The position numbers and the translations under genes are program-made. Below the pieces are notes generated by a model. The model was not told where the DNA came from. It did not search any database and was given only the letters and a program-made list of their open reading frames with translations. Below, piece after piece: positions 32,706 to 45,276 of a DNA stretch of 64,000 nucleotides; within the stretch, counting starts at the first letter, position 1; every line of letters begins with the position of its first letter. The DNA lies in assembly GCA_018806915.1 (NCBI GenBank), contig JAGKQI010000035.1:62001-126000 (forward strand), given 5' to 3'. The stretch is from Phytophthora colocasiae. Its lineage: Eukaryota; Oomycota; Peronosporomycetes; Peronosporales; Peronosporaceae.

Positions 32706-34180
32706 GTGCTAAGCGATATCATAAGGCCACTCAACCTGGCTGAAGCCAAACGGTCCCCTCAATGGCAGCAGTGGAAACGTGCCATAGACGAAGAAGTGAA
32801 CACGCTGTTCGAAAACGGTACATTCGAGTGGGTGGATGCACCAGTTGGTGCGCGAGTTCTCGACCACACACTGCAATTTCTGATTGAAGACAGGAACGGA
32901 CGGCAGTGTGGAGAGATTCAAGGCGAGACTCTGTGCTCGCGGTGACAAACAGATTTGGATCATTCATTTCGTGGAGACATATGCACCCGTGGCTGGCATT
33001 ACCACGGTGCGAATATTCTTCGTGATAGTCGTGTGGCTGAAGATGCAGGTGCGCCAAGGGGATGTTCCGGCTGCCTATGTGAAGGCCAATCTGGCAGAAG
33101 AAATCTATATGAAACCCGTTCCAGGGTACGCAACGCAGAGCAACATCGGCAAGGTTTGGCGGCTCCGCAAAGCACTTTGCGGGCTGCGCTAAGCAGGGCG
33201 CCAGTGGAACCAAGAAATCAACCGCATTCCTATTGGACTATGGCCTCATCTGCGACCAGCGGTGATCTCGTGCCTGTATTACGCTTACGTGGATGGCTCG
33301 CTGCCGTCTTGGTGTGTGTGTATGTCGACGACATAACTTGTCGCCCATGAAAACGAGTGGCTTCAATGCCTGCGTCTGATGGCCGCACCGTCAACTCGCC
33401 ATCAGGTGAAGGACATGGGGGAGCCGCAATCCAGTTCCTTGGCAATGAAGGTGGATCGAGTCGCGGATGACATGCTACTACTCAGTCAAGCTGAGCTACA
33501 TCGAAGAAGCTACTGCATCGGTTCGCGATGGATGAGACCCGACCCACGCACCTACCAATGGTGGCGAATACGCGGCCAGATCTCACCGATGAAGGTCCAA
33601 AGCGGCGAAGAACGCGCGCTGGATGGCGAAATGCCATATCGACAAGCGGTCGGGGCTTTGCTATACTTCTAGCGGAGAGTCAATGGAGACTCTGACGCTG
33701 GCATAGTTCCTGCGGTCGGGACAGCTAGCACGTAATCACATGCCGCTGCCCCCAACGAAAAAGATGGCTTTGGGACGCTTACAGCATCTACTGCGTCACC
33801 TTCGCGCGCAACAACGAAGGGACTGAAGCTGAAGCTTCAACCTACCAGCGACGACGTAGTTGTAGCTACGGACGCCGACTGGGCAAATGACCGCACGGGA
33901 TCAGGAAAGAGCGTGTCGGGGTCGGTGGTGTACTTGTTCGGTTGCCCAGTAGCATGGTCGAGCAAGAAGCAAAACCAGTAGGTGGTTAAATTCGAGCACG
34001 GCCGCTGAGTACATGGCCGCTTTGACATCGGTATCGAAGATGCCTTGATGGTACAAGCGATTGCTGGTGAGGTGCTGAAAAGGAAGTTGCCATTAAAGCT
34101 GACCATGGCGGACAGTCAGCCAGCGATAAAAGCCGACTCCAGCGTAGCGGCCATACAGCGAAACGCAGAAAACCGTGGAC
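32706..34180 (+). pseudogene. Copia 2 reverse transcriptase and RNase H
   Basis: [20 protein letters not shown], then [51 protein letters not shown] and MKPVPGY. Catalytic YVDD lies at 33321-33332. MPYRQAVGALLYF at 33630-33670 is the motif preceding RNase H, and [20 protein letters not shown] at 33870-33935 is the RNase H core. Several stops interrupt it. Confidence 0.8.
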
Positions 34181-34393
34181 GTCAAGTTCCCACGCGGTGA
34201 AGGATCTTATTCATTGGCAAGGGCAGGAATTGACGGTCGAATACGTGCCGACCGGGGGAAATGCCAGTCCGACATTAGCTTACGAAGGCACTGGCGCGAA
34301 CGCAGTTCAACCGCGCAAGCGAACAATGTGCTGCTTGGTCGACACGGTGGACTAGCGTTGATCGTCAGACCATGCGTCACTTGTGGGGGACGA

Positions 34394-34664
34394 TGTTGGA
34401 TTTCCCTGCTCAAATACAAGTGCCACATGCCGCTAGCGACGTCATCTTGAGAAAATTCCAGTGTAGATGGACCAGGTCAGGCAACGAGTGGCACAAAACT
34501 CGCGCCATCATTGAACGAACCTCATATTGCGGCTACAGGTTGAGCAATCACCCTGGATTCAAGAGAGTTGAAAGCAGTAAGTGCCGAGAGAACAGAGCTT
34601 TAACGTGAAATCTCACTTTATGCTATTTGCATCCCTAAACACAAGTGTACTTCTCCTCTCAACT
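34394..34664 (+). repeat. Copia 2, 3' LTR
   Basis: About 20 bp longer than the 5' LTR through scattered extra bases, followed by the AGTAT target copy. Confidence 0.88.
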
Positions 34665-34756
34665 AGTATGTTTAAGCTGACCACCCCACTTTTTTAAAAC
34701 GCTTCCAAACCCCTTTCCAAACCTCACAAGCTCAACAACAAGAACCCTCATCAACT

Positions 34757-35599
34757 ATGACCTCAACCAACAAGACCGTCCTCATTACCGGATGCACACG
34801 TGGCATTGGTCTCGCCTTCGCCGAGAGCACTCACACTCAAGGCTGGATGGAACGTCATCGGTACGGCGCGCGCCAACAGCAACACGGAAAAAGGTAGGAA
34901 TCTCGTAACTATAGAAACAACTCCCTGCTCACCTGTTTCTGGTGTTCTTAGCTGGAAGCGCTCGCCCCATTCAAGATTATCGCCATGGGACATCGAGCGA
35001 GGGAGAGCAGCATTCCTCGATGCGGCTCGTCAGCTGGAGGGCTAATCAATCGACCTGGTTTCGTCAACAACGCCGGCATTGGGTTACCAGGGGCTTTCGA
35101 GACTGGGCACCAAGCGATGCAACTTCTAAGTGCGCCAGTTCGGAAGTAGAATGCCGTTGGGCCGTTCTCTTGTGACGCGTGCGCTGCTACCCAACCTACA
35201 GCTAGCAGCAAAGCGCCCTGGGTGGTTCCGCTCTCCGTCGTGCAGCGCTTTCGTCGTTCCTGGCAGCATCGGCAGCTGTTAACGAATGACACGGCGGGAC
35301 TTCCTCTTCAAGCAGGTTGCCGGCTACGGCTACGCGATTCCTCCAAAACGCAGCACCTCAACATGATCACTCGCTCACCCTTGCATTCCTGACCCGCGTT
35401 CCAGTGACATCGTGGTTGTGTTTCGGTTCACCCTGGATACGTTGAACACGGACATGACCAAGCGGCCAGGCCACCTTGAAGCTCTGGCGGGATAGCGTTG
35501 CTCGCATGACCGACCTCATCGCTAAACTGGAAACCTGAAAACTCGGGCAAATTCTTCAACCTGGACGCTCAGATCCCCTTGGCCGAGCTTCCTTGGTGA
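34757..35599 (+). pseudogene. SDR-B copy 1 (short-chain dehydrogenase, C-factor-like)
   Basis: Exon 1 from ATG 34757 holds TNKTVLITGCTRGIGLAFAE. A short 58-bp intron at 34894-34951 (GTAGGAATC...TTCTTAG) represents the original, uninterrupted intron. Exon 2 covers the NNAGIGLPGAFET region, the active-site portion and the LDAQIPLAELPW C-terminus, but extra single bases break the frame roughly every 50-100 bp. Because the same residues are recoverable in order, these may be base-calling errors. It lies directly downstream of Copia 2. Confidence 0.8.
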
Positions 35600-35765
35600 A
35601 AGCACACGTAATGCATTGAATGCAAGGGCCAAGAGATGCAAACTGCTTTGAATTTTAGTGTTCGATGCAGCTTTAACAAACAAATCTTCAACACCATTCT
35701 TGTTGAAACAAACGCTTTTTTTTTTCATGCAACAGATAGCAGATTCATCGACGATAATACAAGTA

Positions 35766-38700
35766 GGCAGGTGTTGGAGTCCAGTATTATAGTTCTGGAG
35801 AAATACATTATTCAACACAGGATTAATCCTGTATACACATCATCGTGTATTTAGCATTACGGTCATATGGGGAAAAGATACAGGAAGATATAAAAAGATG
35901 AGAAGATATAAAACGGGGCTAATAAAACGTGAATCCAGGATTAATCCTGGACAAGCATGGAATACTCCTGGTCCTGGTCGTTACAAGATTTTGCAGTGAC
36001 AGCAGCATGATGGGTCAACAGGAACTATGTGGGGGCGTAGCGTCGTTGGACGTATTGAAGATGTTGTTACTCTGTATAACTTCCCAAACAACAAGCTGAA
36101 ATGCAAAATAACATGTATTGATAAAACTTAATGAAAGGATAGCAGCAGAAACTCATTCCGACGAAGTTACTGGGCGGCTTGGGTCGCTTGGAGCTGGTCC
36201 TCTTCCCTCGTCCCTGGCTTTGGGGGTGGAGCTCTTTGTCAACTCGTCGTCGTCACCTGGAGGCGTCGTGAATCCACTTTCTCGGGTTCATCCGCGAGCA
36301 ATCTCTCTGTCTTCAAGAAGTAGAATAACCTGAAGCGACGTCTGGTAGTGCATTGGCATCTTTGCATATCAACTCTCAGCCCACGGACAGCAAGGCGGAT
36401 AAACATCCAGCAATAACATAAACACCACAGCTGGAACGAATCGGAACTGGAATGGGGTTATTCTGGCGCTGATGACCTCGTACTCTGCAGACCAGTAACC
36501 TTAGACGTGTGGCGATGGTTTGCGCATGTGTTCTTGTATGGTGTGCTTTGACCGAGCGGGGTCGTAGAAGTAGACATTACGCTTTGGTCTCAACCTCTTC
36601 ACAACGATGCAGCACCAATGCGCGTTCATAGTTGATCGGCAGGGAAACACAGTGTCGACACTCTTGCTCGGCAATTTGACTCATTAACCTTTGGCATGCA
36701 CGGTCGACTCCGACAAGACTTTCGTCGGCGGTCCGGAGTTCTTCTTCTTCGAAACACTTCCGATGATAAAACCAGCAAATCGGAGAATCATTGGTCTTCT
36801 GGTACAGACGCTCGCAGCATGCCTGGAATCGCAGCATCCGTTAGCCACGGGAGGTGTTGCGCCTGATACAAAAAGAGTGAACTTTATATCCGGGATGATT
36901 CACCAGTCCTCTAACGACTTGTATGGGTACGAATTAAAACATCTGCTGCCACGTCTGCAACTCAGTCCATGGTATTGGGCAGGGAGAGCAGGGCATGGCC
37001 TCTTGTGTAAGCTAAATGTGTAACTGATCCCAAGCTCTACAAAAACTCTTCACTATTGTCTCACGCGCTTCTTGAAAAATCTCTATTTGCTTGCGTGAGA
37101 AACTTCAAGCCAAATTATCCTTAATTTGCACGGTATCGATGAGACGGTCGGTCTGGGGAGGCTTGAGATTCAGGGTCGTCCACTGAAATAGCACTCTCCC
37201 TGCGTATTAGCCACGGGTAATACACAAGCTGCAAGCACGCTGCCAAGAGCTTTGAGGCAACAGGGTAAAACGCATCTCGATTTAACACTGGATTCTTCAT
37301 TCTCCTTGAACTTTGGTTTCTTTGACTCCGCCTCTGCGAACTTAACGAGAATTCTCAAACAAACGACGTCGACATTCCATGAGACCTGGTCGGTCACGAT
37401 CCAGAGATTCCAATACTTGTTCAAGCGTAGCGTCCCCCGATTTTTTCCTGTCCAGACTCCAAGCCTCAAACCATTTGCGCCTCTGTTTTTTCATTCGAAA
37501 TTGTCTTCTTTTATCGAGCTTTGGTCTTCCCACTCTTTCGGAGCTTTCGGGTTCAACTTAATCTTCAATGCAGTAGAGTTCATGGGCTTCAGCCTCTTCA
37601 CCTTCATGCTCATCGGGAGACCTTTCGTTGCCGTGGATTAGTACCTTGTGGCGACGTACTCACTTTTGTGCGTTGGCGCACGTTTCTCCATTGCTGAGTG
37701 ACAAACTCCAACATAGACTCGAACTCGTCATTATCCCTCGATATCTGCTAACTCCGGAAGCGATTAAAATGAGTTGCTCGTACAGCTTCAGTGTACCTCT
37801 GCGCTTGAGTCCGCGTTCGCTTCGTTAACAGCTCCACCAACGGATGCGTCCTCTGAAACGTTCGTAACAAAACTGTTTGACTTTGGACAATGTTCTCTTT
37901 GAGGATTCGTCCATCTACAAAGTAAAAATAAAAATCCTGGTTATTTCCCAATGAAAAACCTGGGAAATCCTGGACGAAACAAATAATCCTGGAAATCCAT
38001 TGCAATATTCGAATCTCGTAACCTCTCGTCAATCCGTATCCATGGGAATGAGTGCGCCCGCAACAGAAATGCTCTTTCGATAGGCGATAACGTGGCGGCA
38101 AGGTAGCCGCATTAGGATAGGGGGAGAAGTCGGGCATGTACACCGCCAATCATCATCTCGTAATTGGATAAGGGCTTTAGGCCTTCCTGGACGTGTACAC
38201 AACAGATCCCTGATCATCACGGACGAAATTATAGTCATCCTCACTGTCTAGAGCGCGAGCGTATTCTCTTTTCCACGTGGCCTGCCACATACGGAGTTGT
38301 AAAGCTGGTAAGTACATTAGCCATTACTCCCCATCTGTCATAATTTGAGTTCACGAACTGCCCAATTCCTAGCGCGTGGCGATATCCATATTCGTTCTCG
38401 ACGCGACGGTCAAATGCCACTAATGCCTTAATGCATTGAGACATTGCCATAGATCCATCCACTCCATCTTTTAACTTCCCGAAGAAGCTCTCCAAGCGAT
38501 TGTTTGTGTGATTGCTGAAATGGGGAAGTTCAGCCCGGCGATACATAACCCAACGATCTTGGCAATCGTTCCAATTCTTTCTCAAAATACGTAAAGAAAC
38601 CAACGACACCAATTCTTTCGCATAACCCTTTTAAAGAAACATGTGCAGTCTCGTAGGAATCGCTTGAATCCGCGTAAACCACATTCTGTGAATGCATCGC

Positions 38701-40415
38701 GTCAATCTGGCCGGCGTCGTCCGGACGAAATCTTACTGAACTCCTGGGCTTGACCGCATTTCTTTGAGATATTTTTATCACATGGAAGTGACAAATCAAT
38801 ACGCGAGCTTTCAGGGAAAGGGTGCTCCTCGAGCACACGAATCTCTATTCATGTCTTTATCCACAAGCCAATCACCGAAGCAAATTTATCTTGGTAGGAT
38901 GATACCTTTGAAGTGGCTAATTGCTTTATCCATATGCCGTCTCCATTCGCTTCCAATAGAGAATGCTGCACGAACAGATCCTTTTCGCCGAACTCTGTTC
39001 ATAGCTATTAACAATGAACAGGTGAAGTAGTTGGTGTTGTATCCGTGCAGTAAACATGAAAAATAATCCTGTTAAATCCTGAAAAATCCTGGTGAAATTC
39101 TGGATGATATAAATGAACGTACCGATTGGTCTTATGACTGCAGTCGACGAGAAGAAGTTCACTGAAGCGACTAAAGATCCGGCGCATGTGCGCAGTAGCC
39201 AAAGACATATAACACCAGTCTCACCAACCGCAGTTTCCCCAGCTACAGAGGAAATATCATTCTCCTTGTCAGTTGCGGCAAAGCTTGCCAGTTCGCGCGC
39301 AGTGACTTCCATTATCAATCACCGCCGACAATAAGAGAGGCCGAATGAGCACGGACCAAGTTATCCACATCAACTTGGAGTACATTTTGGTCGTGTGCTC
39401 CAGTAAATAATCGTAGATTCTGGACCTCTTAGCACCGACAGCCAGCATTCCATCCACCCGAGCACTCACCAAAGCGCTATCCACACCACGAGTTTATCGA
39501 TTTGGATATGTAGCAAAAGCGCGCGCAGAAACTTCTGGTGGTTGGTGGAACGAAATGACCATTTTTCACTTCCAACTCCTTTTCTCTGACATTCCACTGC
39601 ACGGACAAAACCGAAACGGACAATCCGTTAGTCGGATGTGCGTTGACGAGGCCGGCTTCCTTCTGCTCCGAGACTTGCGCTTTCCAAGCCAACCATGCGT
39701 ACATATGTACGTCCGCTGGTACGGTTCAATCTCTGGTGGAATTAGTTGTGGACAGCGTCCGGCACCTTTCTTCGTGCGCAACACCAATCGCTTGTTTCTT
39801 CCACTCGAGACATAGTCTCTTTCTCTACAGGCAGCACTCTGTAACGTGCGCTCACAGTAGCCAGTAAAAATAGCTGAGCCACGCCTCCCAACTCATGCGT
39901 GATACACATCAGGACCTTCCACAGCCACCATTACTGCACCATGTGAATCGCGCACCTCCTCTACGGAGTCATCTGAATCATCATCTGCCGTTGCCCGGCA
40001 TCATCTTCTATCACCTGTCATCACTTTCGCCTAATTCCTCTTCGGAAACATCACCACCGGTCAATTCCTCCATTGTTTCACTACACTACGCGCACAGTAA
40101 CCAATGTGTATTAGCCACTCTCTATCCTCTAAATCAATTGTATCGCAAATGAACTCTGCACGCACCATCGCTAGTCGCACCAGGAGCGTCTGCTGCACGT
40201 CTGCTCCAAGGCGTATGTCATGCCCATCGCACTGCGCCGTGGCCTCTCGTCCTCGCGGTCAAAGCTGAAATGGTTAGGGAAAATCATACTTCTGAAATAA
40301 AACGAAAGAAAAAACTACTTCGGAAAAAAACGAATATTACGTAAAAATCCTGGATGTATACAGGACAGAATCGTGAGTGTTTCCAGAATTATAATACTGG
40401 ACTCCAACGGTTGCG
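35766..40415. mobile_element. MULE (Mutator-like) DNA transposon
   Basis: A 4.65-kb insertion between SDR-B1 and GRP1 bounded by a 9-bp direct repeat ATACAAGTA (35757-35765, 40416-40424), the hallmark Mutator duplication size. The uninterrupted target is present in units 3 and 4. Termini share TTGGAGTCCAGTATTATA within TIRs of about 35-40 bp. Clusters of AATCCTGG lie near the ends and inside. The transposase is on minus. The interval 35870-37170 holds only short frames (for example one with DDELTKSSTPKARDEG on minus) that I do not recognise. Confidence 0.9.
37340..39800 (-). pseudogene. MULE transposase, fragmented
   Basis: Reading from 39.8 kb leftwards: a FAR1-like zinc region (RTYICTHGWLGKRKSRSRRK, STHIRLTDCPFRF), VKNGHFV, then ARVDGMLAVGAKRSRIYDYL. 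LLVDCSHKTNRY at about 39.1 kb holds the first catalytic Asp, followed by QLLHLFIVNSYEQ after an 80-bp AATCCTG-rich interruption. ARVLICHFHVIK (38.8 kb) and NNRLESFFGKLKDGVDGSMA (38.5 kb, catalytic Glu) follow. A SWIM finger CTCP...LPCRHVIAYRK lies at 38.1 kb. The C-terminal part has RTRTQAQRYTEAVRATH and a basic GRPKLDKRRQFRMKKQRRKW segment ending near 37.34 kb. Many frame changes make it inactive as written. Confidence 0.82.
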
Positions 40416-40494
40416 ATACAAGTATGTGAGGGACTAGAGTTTAGCCCCCTGTATCCTGGAAGGATAGCTGTAAGTCGTAGTGACTTGACCCGCT

Positions 40495-41579
40495 TCATTC
40501 GGAACGGAGCATGCGGTATCCCTTCTGCTGCGTGGAAGCACCCGTGCCAGCAGCCTTAGTGCCTGCACCCGTCGTCGTAGCGGTGGCGCTCACCTTCGCA
40601 CCGCCGTTCTGAGACGTTGACGTGACGGTGTTGCTGTCCTTTTCGAGGTGGTGGGTGGTTGTGGGACCCTCCAACACCAGTGGCCGCATTGCCTCCAACA
40701 CCGGCACCAACACCAGCTTTGCCGCCGACACCAGCACTTACACCTGGGCTCCGCCATTCACAGACCCGCCGACACCGGCAGTTCCGCCAACGCCACCAGA
40801 GCCACCCACGCCAGCGCGTTGTCTCCATTGACAGTCGTGCACCAGCGCCAGCATTGCCGTTCACGCTGCCACCGACACCAGCAGATCCACCTACACCGGC
40901 GCCACCGCCGACACCTGCGGTGCCGCTCGCTCCAACCATTGGCCGCACCATCTTCACACCAGCACCAACGCCGCCGTTCCTGCTCACGCCAGCACTGGAC
41001 GCCGGCAGCTCCGTTGACACCCGCGCTACCCTCGTTAGCGCCGCCTTCCCACGCCTGGGCATCTAGCTCCGGGATGCCGGCCTTGCCACTCAACTCCAGG
41101 TAGAGCCACCGACGCCAACGCCAGCGTTTTCCTCCAACACCAGCAGTGCCATCCGACAACCGACACACCGACACCGACACCAACACCGGCCGTACCGCCG
41201 ACGCCCGCGCCGTTGTAAATCCATTGTAACCACATTGTGGGCGTATCCGTGGCCGAGGCCTGTGCCGCCCACCCACGCTAGCTCCGACACCGGCACCGGA
41301 CACACCGCCGTAACCAGCACCGCGTCCAAAAGCCCTGCGCCAACACCAGCTCCGGCCGTGAAGGCCTCTGCGCTAATGCTGGCACCGCCGTAACCGGCCC
41401 CGCGTCCATAGTAGCTTCCAGCACCAACACCACCACTCCAGCTCCGCCGCCGTGAAGACCCGCACCGAGCAGTCCTGAATATGTCTGAGCCGCCTCTTTT
41501 CACTGTAGCGCACACAATTCAGTGCTGAAATAGCCACGAATGTGAGGTACAGAGTGGGGATCTTGCAGCCGTTGAACAT
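40495..41579 (-). pseudogene. GRP copy 1, glycine-rich secreted protein, indel-ridden
   Basis: Starts [18 protein letters not shown] at 41579 and ends GYRMLRSE at 40495. All parts of the protein seen in the clean copies are present but divided over three frames by extra bases (for example near 41500, 41400, 41260 and 40830). Noise of this kind in a repeat copy suggests assembly error. Confidence 0.75.
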
Positions 41580-41771
41580 TGTTGTGTATGGTTGGCCTTC
41601 TGTGTAGTCTTGAAGTCGGACGCAGTAGTTGCAGGCTCAAGAGGCGAGATTTGGAAATGACTCTAAGACTCTAGACGGTCACTTCCTATCTAAGCCTCCA
41701 AGTTTTCTGTCAGCTCAGGGTAATGTTGTAGGTGTAAAGCCTTACAACTGTAGTGCCCTGTGTGTGTACAA

Positions 41772-41775
41772 GGTG

Positions 41776-41829
<54 letters not shown>
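41772..41829 (+). repeat. GT/AG microsatellite, unit 1-2 boundary
   Basis: (GT)n at 41772-41790 followed by (AG)n of about 39 bases, 190-250 bp upstream of the GRP1 start. Confidence 0.95.
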
Positions 41830-41833
<4 letters not shown>

Positions 41834-41900
41834 TTATGGCATGTGAGCTTGCGCGCGATGATGACTCAGCGTTTTTCAGCAAGTATGTGGAGCCAGTAGT

Positions 41901-42274
41901 GCTCTCGTTGTCAGAACACAAATTGCTTTCGAGTGCTATGCGGCACGATACACCTTCTAGCTCCGTGCACTGCACAGTGTGCAGCCATATAAAATTCATG
42001 CTGACCAGGCGAGACGGATGGATGCCCCATACCGCTGGCCGACCGTCGTGCACTTTTCGATTCGTCCATGTTGCTTCAACTTGTAGAGCACAAGCAAAAT
42101 CCAGGCTATTTCTGTAGTGACAGTGCACCTGCGTGACGGTCGTATGTGGCATCCATCCGTCTCTGCCTGGTCAACGCAGAGATTTTTATAGCGCTGCACA
42201 CTGTGCAGTGCACAGGCTGAAAGTGTATCGTGCCATAGCACTCGAAAGCAATTTGTGGTTCTGACGGCGAGAGC
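41901..42274. repeat. Fold-back MITE, unit 2
   Basis: Terminal GCTCTCG...CGAGAGC with arms of over 100 bp; contains extra bases compared with 56102-56456. Confidence 0.75.
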
Positions 42275-42353
42275 CCTTGATGTGTTTACGAAATTACTTC
42301 AAGCCAACCGTAGGAGCAGTTTCCTAGTCAAGGACGACGCACTCGCGAGGTGA

Positions 42354-42873
42354 ATGGTCCGTTATCTTAACGACGTGTGCGCTGCTCTCAACAACGCCGG
42401 TATCGGCGGTGGGGGGCGGTATTTGACCAGGACCACCAAGGCGGAAATGATGAAGCAGTTCGAGATCAACACCGTGGGGCCGTTCCTCGTGACGCGCGTG
42501 CCTTCCTACCAAACTTTGAAGCTGGCGGTGGCTGCGTGAACGGTTCCTCGGCTACAGTCGGCCACGTCAGTTCTCGAATGGGGAAGCATTACCACGATAA
42601 CGAATCGGGTGGTATGTACGGCTACCGCTCGTCTAAAACGGCGCTTAATATGGTCAACTCGGAGTCTGGCACACGGATCTGAAGGCTGGACGAAAAGATC
42701 GTCGCGTTGGCACTTCACCCTGGGTACGTGGTGACCTCGAATGACGGGCCACACGGGGCAAACCACACCCGAGGACAAAGTGTCGCTGGTATGACTAAGA
42801 TCATCGCTGAAGGCGACGCCGGAAGACAGTGGCAAGTCTCTTCCACTTCAGCGGCGACAACCTACCGTGGTGT
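42354..42873 (+). pseudogene. SDR-A copy 2, 5'-truncated
   Basis: From 42354 the frame reads MVRYLNDVCAALNNAGIGGG. The spacer is fused in frame to the SDR NNAG motif here, unlike in the other copies. Downstream indels break FEINTVGPFLVTR, the YGYRSSK motif region and the C-terminus. No Rossmann TGxxxGIG motif exists upstream. Confidence 0.7.
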
Positions 42874-43126
42874 GAGTCTGAGGATAGTGGGATGTAGGCT
42901 GGGCAAGGTGATATCTTAGACTAGGATTCTTAGTGTAATTTTTTATCAAAACCCCAAAGAGGGCATTTTTACACGCAGCAAATCGACCCAAACATCATTC
43001 CGAGGCTTTTCTATGTATTACTGCAGTCACGTTTACCTACTGGGTAAGATTATGACAATGTATCCGAAATCCAGCGAATCGCTGTGGTTTCTTACTAATA
43101 AAGTTTTCGTGTTTGTTTTACATGAG

Positions 43127-45006
43127 CAGTGGACGCCTTCCATATATAAGTTTATCCGCCCGACATATCTGCAGCAGATATGTCGGGGCTCTATGTCGGC
43201 ATTACATCTCAACGGAGTCGTAGATATCGTCCTCAATAGAATCACCTCAACCCTAGAACTAGTGCTGTGTAGCCATCTTAGCTGGTGTACTTGATGTTCG
43301 CGTATAGTCTTATGATGATCATCACTCCTAATATGCAGCCTTCACTCTGCTGAGGATTGATATATCTTCCGGACAGCCTTGACTTTCATTCAGTTTGAAA
43401 TCTGCCTCTAAACGCGAAGGTAAGTGCATGTGTGTACCTTTCCGTTGTTTTTCGATGCTAAAATGGAAATAGCTACTTACTAGAGTGTTATATCCGCGCA
43501 AGGATTATGGCAGTGCGTCTTGTGCACCCCCTCTCAGTCACTGGAAGTCGCGCTGTATCGTTGATACATCCAGCGACGACAACACGCAGCCCAATATCCC
43601 GACGACTGAATGTGAAATCTGCAGTGATGCCGAGACGCAGACCCCGCCAAGTGGTCCCGGGAATCGGAACCACACAAGTCCAAGCCGTGGAATAAGCCCC
43701 GACCAGACATCGCCTCCCCACAAACAAGACCATCACCGGGGCCACGTCCGCGTAGAAGTCCGACAACGTCATCTCCCGTGCTCCTAACGCCACCTCGGTC
43801 TCTCAAGCACCCACAAGCGGAAGAAATGCGTAATGGCGTTGTAAGCAAATCCTGTGGTTGTGGCAGGGGTACACGCTTTATCAAGCGCGGTGAAGAGGTT
43901 TCTGCCGACTACGGCGCGACGATCTGTGGTTCGTGTGCTCGCTGTGGACTTTGATGGTTGCCGTCACCAAGACTACCAAGATGAAGAAGACCCGTAGGAG
44001 AGCTACCCGCAGCGAGAAACAGAATGTCTCATGTATACAGACGAGTGAGATTCTAAATGAGTATAAGTAGTAATAAAGCATTTGTTGGACATTTGTTGAA
44101 GTTAAGGTTGTTGTTCGTTATCTCACTGTAGGGCCTTCCAAATCAACTCTGTTAAAGCGACTGACACGCGCTACACGACATCGCGGAGGGAGTACGAAGC
44201 TTTATAGCTGCAAAAGATCCTGCTGGAGGTTGTAGTACGTGCTCTTTGGAGCTTTTTGGCGCAAAGATTGAGGTGGTGCCTCCGGCGCACGAAGGTATCT
44301 CGTCCTTGTAAGCTAGATGCAGGCATTTGCGCACGCAGGTTTCGCGCCAAGCCATGTTGAGGTTCTCCCGCATCTTTTCAAGATCGGCGGTGAATCACGG
44401 GACTGCTCTCCTTGGTAGGCTTTGCAAAGGAAAACACGGGCCATGGCAGTTTTCACTTTGGGTACTCAACCTCGTCAAAACTTGTTGCATTCAAAAAAGT
44501 TGACGTTATTGGTCGTGCGTGTACATGATCATCCAAGCCGCCCTCGCTTGGCGGATCCAGGCACTGGTTGGTTGGCGGCAGTGACGGCTTCCGGCATCGC
44601 GATCCTCCATTCATTCTGCGAGCAGGGCGTCGGGAACACCTCCTCTTCTCCTGACCTCTAAGCTCAGCCTCGTGTCCTGGGCTGGAGAGAATGCTGGCGC
44701 CTAGCACCAGCAGAGTGTCCATTTCTCGGTCTGCCTCTCCATTAGCAACTGCAAATTCTGGAAGTGAGCGATATTCAAGAGAGAGCGGGTTCTGTGTCCT
44801 TGGTAAAAGTGTCGGGTACACTTTTTTAATTAGAGCTTTACTATTGAAGTAGGACAGCATTAGCGGGACAATGAGATGAAGATCTACGAGCATTTACGGT
44901 GGCACCTCCTGAGAGATAAGCCGGGCATATATCTTTCTAAGTCTAACTTCAGCTGCTGCAGATATGTCGGGCGGATAAGCTTATATGACATGGAAGGCGT
45001 CCAGTG
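43127..45006. mobile_element. SET/Harbinger-like TIR element, unit 2 copy
   Basis: Same insertion point as in unit 4. About 85 bp longer than the clean copy through scattered extra bases. SET-related coding lies at about 43.5-44.0 kb (plus) and the transposase fragment at 44.4-44.9 kb (minus). Confidence 0.8.
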
Positions 45007-45276
45007 CCAACATATTCTTGATTCAGTTTTAGTTACGTGGCAATCACTAAAATGTGATTGTTCGGGGCGATATTCATTAAGCTAATCGGGGAGATATCAT
45101 TGCTTCGATTAAGTCAACAGGACAGGAGCATGCGCTAGGGAGTCCTCTGCAACGAGGACCGAGTGGCCAGCTTACAGGTACGCTACCAATGGCAGTATGT
45201 TTGCCGACCACCTTCACTTTTAAAGCGCTTCAAACCCTTCAAAACTCACAAGCCTCAACAAGAACCCTCGTCAACC

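Larger units (their letters stand above)
29621..34664 (+). mobile_element. Ty1/Copia element 2 upstream of SDR-B1
   Basis: A 5.04-kb element with LTRs 29621-29872 and 34394-34664 (TGTTGGATTTCC start, CTCTCAACT end) and a 5-bp target duplication AGTAT (29616-29620, 34665-34669). The empty target GGCAGTATGTTTGCC is seen in units 2-4. It contains gag, protease, integrase, reverse transcriptase and RNase H in Copia order, unrelated in sequence to Copia 1. It lies about 90 bp upstream of the SDR-B1 ATG, in the same orientation. Confidence 0.92.
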
